The position numbers and the translations under genes were made by a program. 64,000 bases of DNA from Camellia lanceoleosa (Eukaryota; Streptophyta; Magnoliopsida; Ericales; Theaceae): the NCBI GenBank assembly GCA_025200525.1, contig CM045763.1, positions 157,486,246-157,550,245 of the forward strand, in the 5' to 3' direction. Under the pieces are notes generated by a model, which was not told the origin of the DNA, searched no databases, and was given only the letters and a program-made list of their open reading frames with translations. Positions 21,717 through 33,034 of this stretch are shown piece by piece. Positions within the stretch are counted from its first letter, which is position 1. Each line of letters opens with the position of its first letter.

Positions 21717-22288
21717 TGTACAGACATAAAAAATACCGTATTTAATGATAAAGAAATCCAACGAAGAAGATGATCAGCACCACCATGCAATCGCCCTCCG
21801 ATGCCCAAGTCGGTCTTCCAATATTATCAAAATATTTAATGGACTAATTCAGAGAGAGAAATCACATACTCAAAATATTTAATGGACTAATTCACAGAGA
21901 GAAATTGCATACCTCAAACAATGAGGTGTCGCCTATTTATAATATTCAGTGACTTACCTCATAAGTAATTTGAATGTTCTAGAAATTCTATCCCAAACAA
22001 TCTTTAGTTGTTTAAGACTTCTATCAAGAAGATTTCATATCTTGATTGGTTTTGCATAAAATAAAACACTAATGCAGTATTTGATAAGAATTTGACAACT
22101 GTCAAACATGTGATAATCCATAACCATGCCACGTGGCAATGCCTAGACTCACATAATTCTTGTGGTTATTTTTGTTCCCTCTCAATTGCCCCCAAACTTT
22201 CATTCTTTTTGAACCTAGTGAAAGAGTGGAAGCTTTTTATTGTTCTCATAAAAATAGATGTGTTATATTGCCTAGCTAGAACCATACA
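21717..22288 (-). repeat. 0.57-kb LTR, copy B
   Basis: Minus-strand reading starts TGTATGGTTCTAGCTAGG and ends TGTCTGTACA. It has a TATA-like ATTATAAATAGG (near 21925-21940) and is collinear with 19386-19940. The segment AAATATTTAATGGACTAATTC is duplicated within it (about 21830 and 21872). Confidence 0.7.
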
Positions 22289-22295
22289 TGGGTAC

Positions 22296-22545
22296 TAGGG
22301 CTTATTCCAAAATGCCTAACCTTGTTAGGACTTATTTCGAAAATGTCTAGCCTTGCTAAAACTTATTCCAAGAATGTCTAACCTCATTAGGATTTATTCC
22401 AAGAATGCCTAAACTTGTTATAACTTATTTCGAAAATGTCTAACTTTGCTGGGATTTATTCTAAGAATGCTTAACCTCGTTAGAACTTATTCTGAAAATA
22501 CCTAATCTTATTAGGGCTTATTCCAAGAACGCTAATCTTGTTAAG
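22296..22545. repeat. Minisatellite, about 31-bp unit
   Basis: About eight diverged units of the type ACTTATTCCAAGAATGCCTA plus ACCTTGTTAGG. It lies just inside the left LTR. No coding function is inferred. Confidence 0.82.
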
Positions 22546-22604
22546 AACTACCAAAACACCAACTTGCTTATTAGCAAGCAAAACTTGCTCGGCAAGGAAT
22601 CCCA

Positions 22605-22832
22605 CTGTTGGACAAACCACCAACCTACTCTATAAAAATTTTCAAAATTGGTCAAACCTGCCAACCAACATTGCCAAGCAAAACCCGCTCAACAAAGATT
22701 TTTCAAGTTGGTCAAACTTGCTAACCTACTTTGTTAAGCAAAACCCGCTCTATAAAGATTTTCAAAGTTGGTCAAACTTGTCAACCTACTTCGCCAAACA
22801 AAACCCACTCGACAAAGATTTTTTAAGGGGGT
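22605..22832. repeat. Minisatellite, 60-bp unit, first part
   Basis: Units run GTCAAACTTGCCAACCTACT, then TTG.TAAGCAAAACCCGCTC, then TATAAAGATTTTCAAAGTTG. Because 60 is a multiple of three, open frames with a 20-residue repeat (SSWSNL..YF.KQNPL) appear. I regard these as by-products. The array is interrupted at 22833 by block X copy C and resumes at 24698. Confidence 0.85.
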
Positions 22833-24628
22833 AATACTATGGTGCCCACCATCAAAAGAATGTGTAGCACATGCAAGTTATAACATTTGTGGATTTGATT
22901 ACTACAAATGTCATAACTCAATACTATCAGGAGTTATAACTTTAAAAAGTTATAACCAAATATCATTTAAGGTATAATCAAAGAACTCTTAGGTTATAAT
23001 TAAAATAATGTCATAACCAACATCATAATAATTACAAAAGACATAATCAAGAGTGCATACGGTAAAACCCAATATAATTTTCCTTTTTAAAGACCATAGT
23101 ACACCAAAAAATTTAGAATTGTATCAAGACTGACCATAATAGTGTAATACACTACAAAATATTGATTTAAGATTGCGTTTGAATCTTAAATTTGCATAGA
23201 ACTTTTAGGAGAGAAAAGAAAATGAAATGAAGTAGAAGTTAATTTTTTTAATCTTTTTTTCTTTTCTCTTTACAAATTCTTTCATAAATTTAAGATTTAA
23301 ACATAATTTTTTAGTGTAAATTATACTCACCTCCCCTAAGGTTTGGAGAAAATATAATCCCACACTTTTGTCATATTATACAGACTTCCCTTTTAATATG
23401 CTTAAAACTACTAAAATGCAGATGATGGATAGACATTGAAATAAATAAAGATATATGCATATTTTAGTTAACAATAAATAACAATATTATTTTTTTATTT
23501 ATACGACTAAAAAGTACTGATGAAAAAAGACTTAACTGTGATGTGAACTTTAAAACTTTAAAAAAGACTAGTATAATTGTATCAAAAATGTAAAAATTAA
23601 TTATATTTCTTCAAACCCCTTGAGAGTGAGTGTAATTTAACCCCGCCACCCTCTTTCTTTTTTGATGTTTCTGATTTGAAAAAGTTGGCCAATTTTGCAA
23701 AATCATTGAGTTGAATAGTTGAGCAACATGGGTAGCATTTATAATCCATATATCTTGTATATTGTTAACCCATTACCATCAACAAGCATGGACCTAGTGG
23801 GACAGAAGAGGTGATCGTTCCTAATACGATTTTAAAGTTTTTTGTTATTATAATAATATTAATTATAATAATTTCTAAATTATAAAGGTTCGCTCCTTTT
23901 AAGTAACTTCTTTTTTTTTTTTTTTTTTTTTTTTGCAAATTTTAAATGGTCATTCTCTCAATTTTTTTATTTTTTTTTTAAATTTAAGTGGTTTTTCTAT
24001 ATCTATAAAACAATGGATTAAAGTACAAAACTAAAAAAAATTAGACAAAATATAATGAAATTAATAATTTTTTTATAACTACCATTGATAACAAGTCCTA
24101 TTTCTAAATAATAGAATAAAATTTTAGCTAGTTATTTGATTATATCATAGATGCTTTTATTGACATAAAAGAGTATAAAATACAACTCAATATACCTCAC
24201 TTTAATAAATAAATTATTTTTATAATTATTATCTTTTTCAATATAGATTAAAAAAAAAGTACTTATTTGTATATTTTTTTTAATCTTATTTTCAATTTTT
24301 ATATGTCCGTAAAAAATTAATATTGCAATTCATACTTTTTATTATTGTATATATATTTTTGCCCTTACGTGAAAAACCCAGATCCATTCCTGACCATCAA
24401 CCCAATCTTTTTAATTAAAAATAGTTGAAATTGGTCTTGTTGAATATATTAAGACCTTAAGATTCTATAGTCCCTTCTTTTAGAGAGATTAGGTCGATTT
24501 GATTAAATTAATTGACATCTATGTTATGAACAATAAGAATCAGTCTTCTTTGTGAAAAGACAAAAGTCTTCTATTCAGACAATAACGGTCAAAAACGGTC
24601 GTCTCTAAGCTATGCCCTTTTGTCTCCA

Positions 24629-24664
<36 letters not shown>

Positions 24665-24697
24665 TTATTTATTTTTAATACTATATTTGAATCTTAC
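22833..24697. repeat. Repeat block X, copy C, inserted in the 60-bp array
   Basis: It starts GGGTAATACTATGGTG like copy A and is collinear with it, including both hairpin modules. It ends at ATATTTGAATCTTA, about 85 bp earlier than copies A and B. Array units flank it on both sides. It lacks the nested elements of copy A and gives a second empty site (about 23970-23985). Non-coding. Confidence 0.78.
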
Positions 24698-25575
24698 CAA
24701 CCTACTTTACAAAAAATTTCAAAATTGTCAACCCGCTTTTGCCCAAAGAAACCAAATGACAAATATTTTTCAAGTTGGTCAAACCTGTCAACTTACTTTG
24801 TTGAGCAAAACCCGTTCTACAAAAATTTTCAAAGTTGGTCAAACCTGCCAACCTACTTCGCCAAGCAAAATCTGCTTGACAAAGATTTTTTAAGTTGGTC
24901 AAACTTGCCAACCTACTTTGTTGGACAAAGATTTTCAAAATTGGTCAAACTTGCCAATCTACTTTACCAAGTAAAACCCACTCGACAAAGATTTTTCAAG
25001 TTGGTCAAACCTGACAACCTACTTTGCTCGACAAAAATTTTAAAATTGGTCAAACCTGCCAATTTACTTTACCAAGCAAAACCCGCTTGACAAAATTTTT
25101 TTAAGTTGGTCAAACTTGCCAATTTACTTTGCTCAATAAAGATTTTCAAAATTGGTCAAACCTGCCAATCTACTTCACTATGCAAAACCTGTTAGACAAA
25201 GATTTTTTAAGTTGGTCAAACCTGTCAACCTTCTTTGGCCGAGATAACCAACTCGGACAAAGAGTGCAAAAATTTGTTAATCAATCCTGCCAACCTTCTT
25301 TGGCCGAGATAACTAACTCGAACAAAGAGTGCAAAAATTTGTTGGTCAAATCTGCCAACCTTCTTTGGCCAAGATAACCAACTCAGACAAAGAGTGTAAA
25401 AAGGAGTTGGTCAAACCTACCAACCCACTTTGCCCCCAGTTGTGCAAAGATTTTTCAAAGTTGGTCAAACCCACCAACCCACTTTGTCCCCCAGTCGTGC
25501 AAAGATTTTTCAAAGTCGGTCAAACCTGCCAACTTACTTTGCCCCAAATTGTGCAAAGATTTTTCAAAATTGTAA
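24698..25575. repeat. 60-bp minisatellite, second part, with two variant families
   Basis: 24698-25220 continues the 60-bp units. 25221-25400 changes to about 63-bp units with GGCCGAGATAACCAACTCGG and ACAAAGAGTGCAAAAATTTG. 25401-25575 has units with CCACTTTGCCCCCAGTTGTG and CAAAGATTTTTCAAAG. All share CCAACCTACTTTG-like and TTGGTCAAACC blocks, so the array shows stepwise unit evolution along its length. Confidence 0.85.
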
Positions 25576-26653
25576 TCAAAGGATAGCGCAATTCAACTTG
25601 CCCTCGTGATCGATAAATTTCGAACTCCATCTCAGTATATTTGACCAAATAGCGGTCTTTATCCACGTTCGGTATATAAAAATTCTTTGTGGGAGTAATA
25701 ATACATAAAATTTATGTTCTATAGATAATCAAAATCGCACAATACATAATAAAACATCTTCATATGCAAAGTAATAATGCATCAAATTCATCAGAGATAA
25801 AAATCCAATATAATGATTGATCTTCTATATCTTTATGTTCGGAATAATATACAAACTTCATGCTAAAATAAAATATCTTTATGCATAAAAATCCATGCGA
25901 TCTCAAAATTTACTTCAGAACCTATTTGTTAACACAAGAGTTGTCCATAGTGATTTACGCTAAGCCCATTACATGGATTATGAATTTGACTTCAATATTC
26001 TATTGATTTCTTGAAATTGATCACAGGGAGTCCTCTTAGAACCTTATTCCACATGCAAGTATAGAAAAGTTGCATAACCAATTTAATTTTTGTAACTTAT
26101 CTATTCATCTTTTGTGAAGTTAATAAGTGCAAATTCATAGCTCCACTTCAGTCTTTGCTATTCAGAGAGGATGACTTTCATCTTGAATTAGAATACCAAG
26201 CTAGGTCTTCAAGTTGTTAAACATGTGATTAGCCCTCTTAGTAGGACTAAAATCCGCAGTTTTTATTCAATTGTTTACACAAATACCTGTGTAAAAGAAG
26301 CATATAAAGAAAATAATGCAATAGTCTGATATTATCCCACAAATATCAATTCCACTAAAAGAATTGTAGTGAGCACCAAGCCGATATAATCTACTCTGGT
26401 ACCATGAATGCGAAAGCCTTGTATAGCCAAACTCTTATAATTGACAAAAGATTTGATTAGCCAACAGATACCCAATTCATGAATATTTCATAATAGAATT
26501 AATACAACTTCGACGAGTGCAATCATGCACACCCAATAGCTTGTGTAGAGAAAAACAAACGAGGATCATCTCTTCTAGTACCACACGGGATATAATAATA
26601 TATAAATATAATCTTCTTCATTGGATTCAATCGTTCCCACAGATGGCGCCAAT
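25576..26653. other. Non-coding interior of the minus-strand LTR element and primer-site-like motif
   Basis: No gag or pol similarity on either strand. Next to the right LTR the minus strand reads TGGCGCCATCTGTGGGAACG (26651-26632). TGGCGCC is complementary to the 3' end of some plant tRNAs, for example tRNA-Asp, but the match beyond seven bases is unclear. It is tentatively a primer-binding site. Confidence 0.45.
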
Positions 26654-27284
26654 TGTAGGGACATAAAAAATATTGTATTTGATGATAAAGAAATCTAACA
26701 AAGAAGATGATCAGCACCATCACGCGATCGTTATCTACAAGACAAAACACCCCCCGCTTGTAGCTCGGCTTTTCACACCCTCTTGCGGAAGAGTAAATAG
26801 CCCTTATAGTTCGGATTCCACTTGTGTTGGTTCTGAATCTGATTTCACAAGTGCAATGTGAAACAGTGGAAACACAAAAAGAGTCCAAATCCAACAATTG
26901 TTTTTGAAAAATTGATGTTTGAATCAAATGCCAAAAATGGACTGCTTTGCCAGATTTCAGAGTCGCCACCTAAATATTTATTTTGAGAAATTTAGGAAAC
27001 CCGTGACCTGTGCCAAAGGCCATTAGTCTGTCGTTACCAAAGCGTCTTGGTTCAGGAACTTAGGTATGAGAGGAGAAGGTCAATAATGAGCGCCCCTGTA
27101 GACACCCCATTTTTGACCGACCTTAAGACTCAGATGTCATCGTTTGCGCACTCGATGATTGTGCATATTTGTGCTCGTTTTGAGTGTCCGAAGCTCTTGG
27201 CGGAGCGCCTTGTTTTTGAGCCTCTAAACTCTCTGCGTTTTGGCCTTGTTTTTGCGCCACACCTTGGTGCCTCTTGCCTGGAGG

Positions 27285-27400
27285 GAGGGAGGCCTTGTCG
27301 GCCAATTTTGGCACTTGTCGGCCACTTTTCCTCCTTGTCGGCCACTTGAGGTGGCCGGTCGGTTAGGGGAGGTGGTCGGTCGGCCACCTAGAGTGGCTAA
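27285..27400. repeat. GGCCGACCGGCCACC-type repeat cluster, left
   Basis: GTCGGCCA occurs several times, together with GGTGGCCGGTCGG and GGTGGTCGGTCGGCCACC. A second cluster of the same words lies at 29428-29532 in the same LTR, and a weaker one at 43030-43085 in the third family member. The words are partly self-complementary and GC-rich in an AT-rich context. Confidence 0.65.
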
Positions 27401-29427
27401 CGGCCATTTTTCTCTTTTTTTAGATATTTTATGAGCAAGCTATTGATCACTAAAGGCATCCTCCATACACATGGGATGTAAGCAAGCTTTTGGCTTGTAT
27501 TCCTATATAAAGGGAGGTCTCTCCCCATTTTGAGGGTTACAAAAATTTTGTGAGCAAAATTTCTGCCTCTCTCTCTAGAATCCTCTCTCTCTATATATAT
27601 ATATGTATATTGTGCTTGGAAGTGAGAATTTCCTACACTTTTGTTCTAAGACCCTTAGCCAAACACCTTCACCTTGGAGCTGAGGATCTTTGAGGCTTGC
27701 TTTAAGGTCTTAAAAGTGGTTTAAGCTCAGCAAAGTGACTGTTTGTTGCTGTGCTTCAAAGGTATAAAGCTTACCCCTTTCAAAGCTTATTTTTGCTCAC
27801 TAGTTTGGCCACCTTTGCATGCTATTTTTGGCCTAATTTTCAACTACAAAAACCTCTGTTTTTAAAGTTTAAAAATGGTAGTTTAAGGCATTTTTGGAGT
27901 TAGGGGTGGTCCACCCTCCTTTGTAGCTTGTTTGCTAAGTGTTGTGCCATCTTTTAAAGCTTTTAAAACAACTCTTTTTTGGCCTTTTAACCACTAAATT
28001 ACAGGGGAATTTCAGTGGTAAAAAGTTGGTTTTGATGTCCAAAATAGGAGGGGGTGGCCTCCCCTCCTTGTATCTTGTTTGCATGTGTAGATGGCCTAAG
28101 ATATGAGCATGCTTTTCTACCTTTTTGTAGCTTAGTTCAAGCATGTTTTTGTCTTTGTTTTGACATGCTTCAACTCTATTTTTGTTTGGTTGGAACACTT
28201 CTTGCTTGTTTTTTGTACTTGTAGTGCAATCATGCTTACTAGCCTAGCATATTTGATGATTTAGCCTATTGTTCTAGCTTGTGTTAGCTTAACTCCAACA
28301 CATTTTTGCTAGTGTTTTGACATGCTTTAACTCTATTTTGACTGGTCTTGGTCCTTTGAGACTTGTCTTGTATGGCTATAGTGTAATTGGCTTCACTAGC
28401 TTTGTGTTTTAAGGCCTCTAACATGCTTTGCTTGAGTTGATTGCATGATATAGCATCATTTAACATGTGATTTCGGTGCATATACCTCTGTCATACTCTC
28501 ACATGTTTCACTCTTTCATGGCTTTTGAGAGTTGTGCTTTGTGTCTTGTTTGTGAGCCAACAAGTGAGCATGTTTTTCTTGCCATTTATGCTGCCATTTC
28601 AGCATGTTTTAGTCATTGTTTTGACATGATTTAGCTCTGTCTAGAGCTGGTTTGGTCATTTAAGTTTGGTATTGCATACCTCCAGTGTAGTGCTCTTCAC
28701 TAGCTTTAATACTTTTAGCCCTAAACATGTTGTGCATGTGTTGCTTGCATGTTTTAGCATTATTTGTCATGCCATTTCAACACTAAAATTCTGAAACCTC
28801 CCTCATTTCTTCACTTTTCTATTTTTTTTGAGGGTTGGTTAGCCTTAGGGTTATGTTTAAACTTGAGATAGAGTTTGTGCTCAATGGCTTTAACTCTCTT
28901 TTGAGGGTTCCTCCTAGCCAAAGGCATGATCTTTCTCATGTTTTAAATCATCCTTTGGTTGACCCTTCTCTCATTAGAAGACTTTCACATTGGACTTAAC
29001 CAACTAAAGAATGGCTTAGTAATGCTAAAATGTGTAAACAAAATTGAATCAAGTAAAACATGACTAAGATAAGCATGTTCTTTGCATTGCATGTGTTTGG
29101 ATCGGATGTTAATCCAAACACAAGAAATGCCAGACGTTTTATACTCAAAGTGATGAAACGTGTCATATTTCTTAGTCGCCGTCACCCTTGATCATGCATG
29201 ATAGGGTAGTGGCCTTTTGGGTCTTATGTGCGCATTCATTAGATTGTACAAGCTTGATCCTTTGGCCATCATGCATTGAGATGCTTGATTGGTGGCTTGA
29301 GAGCCAAGCGCCACACTCCTTTGAGCTTAAGAAATGACGAGAAGAGTAGCAGTACATACATTTCCTGCAAAATGCCTTGCTTTGCCTCTATTGTTCTCTG
29401 TTACAGCAAAAACAGCATTTTGGAAAA

Positions 29428-29532
29428 GCAGGTGGCCGACCGGCCACTTGAGGTAGCCGACTAGCCACCTAAACTAGCTGACCGGCCAGTTAGGATGGCC
29501 GACAACCACCTTTTGTGGCCGACAGGCCACCA
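29428..29532. repeat. GGCCGACCGGCCACC-type repeat cluster, right
   Basis: About five units of roughly 20 bp: GTGGCCGACCGGCCACTTGA, GTAGCCGACTAGCCACCTAA, CTAGCTGACCGGCCAGTTAG, GATGGCCGACAACCACC and GTGGCCGACAGGCCACC. It is the same word family as 27285-27400, about 2.1 kb away, in the opposite functional half of the LTR. Confidence 0.7.
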
Positions 29533-32500
29533 GTTCATTTCTATGCAAGAGGGTTCCTGTTTTGAAGCAAAGGCAGTCTGGAGATTGGCACAATTTTCAG
29601 AAAACAAGGCGAGTGCAAACAGAGACAGCTGAAAGCAAGGCAATAGATTTTCGAGATGACGCCAATCGAGCATGCATATCTCCCTCGCCCGTGAGGCCAT
29701 TTCATTGCTTATGATTAGTTTGTGTAACTAATTAATCAATTCGTTTTGTAATATTTTAATTAGCTTAGCATAGCTAGTTATTCAATTGTGTCGTAATTAA
29801 TTAGCTAGAATGGTTAATTAGTTGGGTTATAATAATTAGCTTAGCTTAGAATAGCTTAGCTTATTTATTCGAACCCTCCTTCGAGAGGGCACAATGTTGT
29901 AATAAGCGTGCATGTGTGTGTGCATATCTTCCAACCCCACGTCTTTTTCCATTTTATTTATTTGCTTTCGATGGTTAGATTAGGGATCATTTTCAATTAG
30001 TATACCTTATGCTTGCATGTTTGCATCATTCATTTGTATTGCATGCACCGGGCTTGGCGCATCATTCAAACTGCATTGTATTTCATTACCTATTTGAATA
30101 CGTGTTTCAAAGCATGTTATCAAAGTGTTGCATTCATATGCCATCTTAGTAGCCGAGCCTATTTAGTTGCATTATTGCATGCGTTGCATTAGGCATCTAG
30201 CATAGTTAGGATCATGCATATTTCTAACTAGCTTTTGTTTTGGTTTGGAGTACACTGTAAGTCTTTACGCTTTAGCATACTTGCATGAGTGTGAGTGATG
30301 CCATGTTTCCTATGTTTGCCATGAGGTTATTTGCTTAAATGCTAAACTGCATGAATGCCTGTGGATGAAGGCTTTATTACTTGAATTAGAACAATTCATC
30401 AAATGTGAGTTTTAAGCCCACTTTGTGAGTGTGGCAAATCATCATGTTTTAAGCTCACTTCAGGGTGGCACTTTCAAACCATTTTCGAAAGCAAACATGA
30501 GTTGATTTGTTCCAATTCTCGCGATCTTAGTCTATACTTGTGTGTGTGTCACATAGTAAAGTTACCTAATAACCGAATAAGAACACATGAGGTTTATAAA
30601 ACAACATATCATGCTTAGTAGAGGCCGATCTTTGATCGGGTGAGCGAGGGTGCTCATTTTAGGACCTTCCCATCTCGTACCCAAGTTCCCGAGCCGAGGT
30701 AACTTTGGTGATGATGGACACGTGGCATTTGGCACGAGTCAGGGTTTCCTAAATTTCTCAAAATAAAATATTTAGGTGGCGACTTTGTAATCTGGCAAAG
30801 CAGTCTAGTTTTGGCAATATTTGATTTAAAATCTGATTTTCCAAAATGATTTGTCGGATTAGACTTTTTGGTGTTTATCAGTCTCACATTGCACTTTGTG
30901 AGATTAAATTCAAAACCGTGTCAGAAGTCCGAACTGTAGGACCAATTCGCACCTCTCCGAAAGGGGGGCGCGCGAAAGAAAGTCGAGTCTACAACCCCAC
31001 TCACCCAATCAAAGATCGGCCTTTACTAATTATGACGTAATTCTTATGTACAGTATATGTTCTCATTTTATCTTTGACATACAAGTATAGACTAATTTCA
31101 CGGACAGTTGGAACGTTTGATTTCATGTTTGTTTTAGAAAACAAGTGTTTTGCATATCTATCACTTGAACAAGTGATCTCATATATATACATTAATCAAA
31201 GTATCCCAATGTCAGTGAATAGCCTTCATCCACAGGCATTCAAACAATTTATCATTTAAGCAATTAGCTTCATGGTAGTATGTTTGATACGACAAAGAAT
31301 CACATCTTATGCAATATGCTAAAGCATAAAAACTTACCTCGTACTCCAAGCCAAAAAAAAGAACTAGTTAGAAAAAAAAAAATGCATGATCCTAACTAGG
31401 TATTATGGCTAATGCAACACATACAATATGCAATTAATAAGCTCGGCTACTAGCATGGCATATGAGTCAATTCAAGGCATGTGATAACGCACGTATTCAA
31501 GTAAAGAGTTTGAATTTGACATTTGAATAATAAGATGAGCCAAACTTTTATGCATGCAATACAAGTGGATGCAAAGATGAGTATGCTAAATTAAATATGA
31601 TGTCCTTAAACTAACCATCATAAGCTGGTAAATGAAAGAGAGAAAGAATGGAGGTTGGAAAATATAGAACTTATTACATATTTGTCCTCGCGAAAGAGGG
31701 TCCGAATGTCCAAGTTTCTGAATAATTAATTATTACAAATCCGAATAAATAATAATGAAAAGGGTCAGTTTAATTTATTACAACAAATAATATGTAATGA
31801 TTGTGCAATACTCCTCAGAATTACTCTTCGCTTTGTTGAGACTTGTTCTGCTTTCACCTTATCATTGCTTTCACCAAAAGTGTATTGTTTGCAATTTATT
31901 GGAGCCTTCGACCCAAAACAAGACTTTGTCGAGCCCCCAAATAAATCCAAGCATACCTTGTTTTCTTTTGCGGAAATCTATTTTTGTGCTCGAGGTGAAA
32001 CAAAGGCAAACATGCGCATGTGATATTCCTAGCCATGTTTGTCTCTTCTACTCTTCTTTATCATGAAAAATACTCAAGAGATGAGCGAACTCGGTTCCCA
32101 AACCATCTATGGTTGCAAGTTGATTTGCAAGATGATTTTGGACATGATAGGACAAAGATTAATAAATGCAATGCAAACAACCACCCCTCCCTTCTATTAT
32201 GAAGCAAATTCAAGAAGGGAAGTAGAGACGCTTCAAGGTTCATCAAATTATTATGAATTGATGCAATACACACCTTGACACAATAATAGACTCCGGCATA
32301 ACGTCTGGCCGTAAAGACGCTTCAAGATTCATCAAAACATTATGGACTAATGTAAGACAAGCCTTGACACAATAAACTCGGATAACGCCGCATCAATTCA
32401 ATCAATCATATTGGTTCTTTATGTTGGTTGATTCATTTTAAGCTCAATTTTATTAGCCTCTTTTATATTGCCTTTCCTTTTCTTTAATCCATTAAGTCCA

Positions 32501-32583
32501 CGGTGATATTTACATCCACTAAGTCCGAAATGCAATAAAGGAAAATAAGTGTCGACTTTACTCGAGTAAATAAACCTTATTTT

Positions 32584-33034
32584 CTTCAGAAGAAATTACA
32601 AAGGAAGAGTCAAACTTATTTACAAGTTAAGGATTTCAAGTCAAACTCAAGATGCACAACAAGAACTAGTCAAACTCAGAAGAGTGATAATGACTTAGAA
32701 AAACCCAAAGTGAGCGATAATGACTTGAAATCCAAACTTGATAATAAGTGATAATGACATTTTCCTTGGCGATTTCCAAGGGTCAATTAATCCCTTAATT
32801 TACACTGATAACAAATTCTTCAAGAGAAATTATAAAGAAAGAGTCAAACTCATTTACAAGTGATAAGGAATTTCAAGTCAAACTCAAAATGCACAACAAG
32901 GACTTGTCAAATTCAAAAGAGTGATAATGACTTAGATAAACCCATAGTGAGCGATAATGACTTGAAATCCAAACTCGATAATGAGTGATAATGACACTTT
33001 CCATGGTGATTTCCAAGGGTCAATTAATCCCTTA
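32584..33034. repeat. Tandem duplication of about 235 bp in the minus-strand solo LTR
   Basis: 32584-32798 and 32818-33034 are close direct copies, both running from CTTCA.GAGAAATTA to GGGTCAATTAATCCCTTAA. Each includes three GTGATAATGACTT/ATT words. Just left (about 32220-32375), a CTTCAAG.TTCATCAAA word pair marks another local duplication. About 33095-33215 has a third one of about 70 bp (TAGTGAACCTC). Confidence 0.8.

Larger units (their letters stand above)
27097..30993 (+). mobile_element. Long solo LTR of the same family, plus, nested in the previous one
   Basis: It starts TGTAGACACCCCATTTTTGACC and ends GTCGAGTCTACA, 3,897 bp. The flanks are GCCCC (27092-27096) and ACCCC (30994-30998), a 5-bp duplication with one mismatch. 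The host sequence on either side joins to match the third family member at about 41880-41930. The TATA box (CCTATATAAAGGG) is at 27502-27514, about 410 bp in. Long stretches match 41574-45748 in inverted orientation. Open frames inside are short and have no recognisable product. Confidence 0.8.

Noticed and set aside
22538..22834. Open frame with a 20-residue repeat, and similar frames at 24620-25590
   Set aside because: They arise because the satellite unit is 60-63 bp, a multiple of three. Several phases and the opposite strand are also open, and there is no independent coding signal.
24698..25575. Regularly spaced direct repeats resembling a CRISPR array
   Set aside because: The units are contiguous tandem repeats without unique spacers, the repeats diverge, and the context is a plant nuclear genome.
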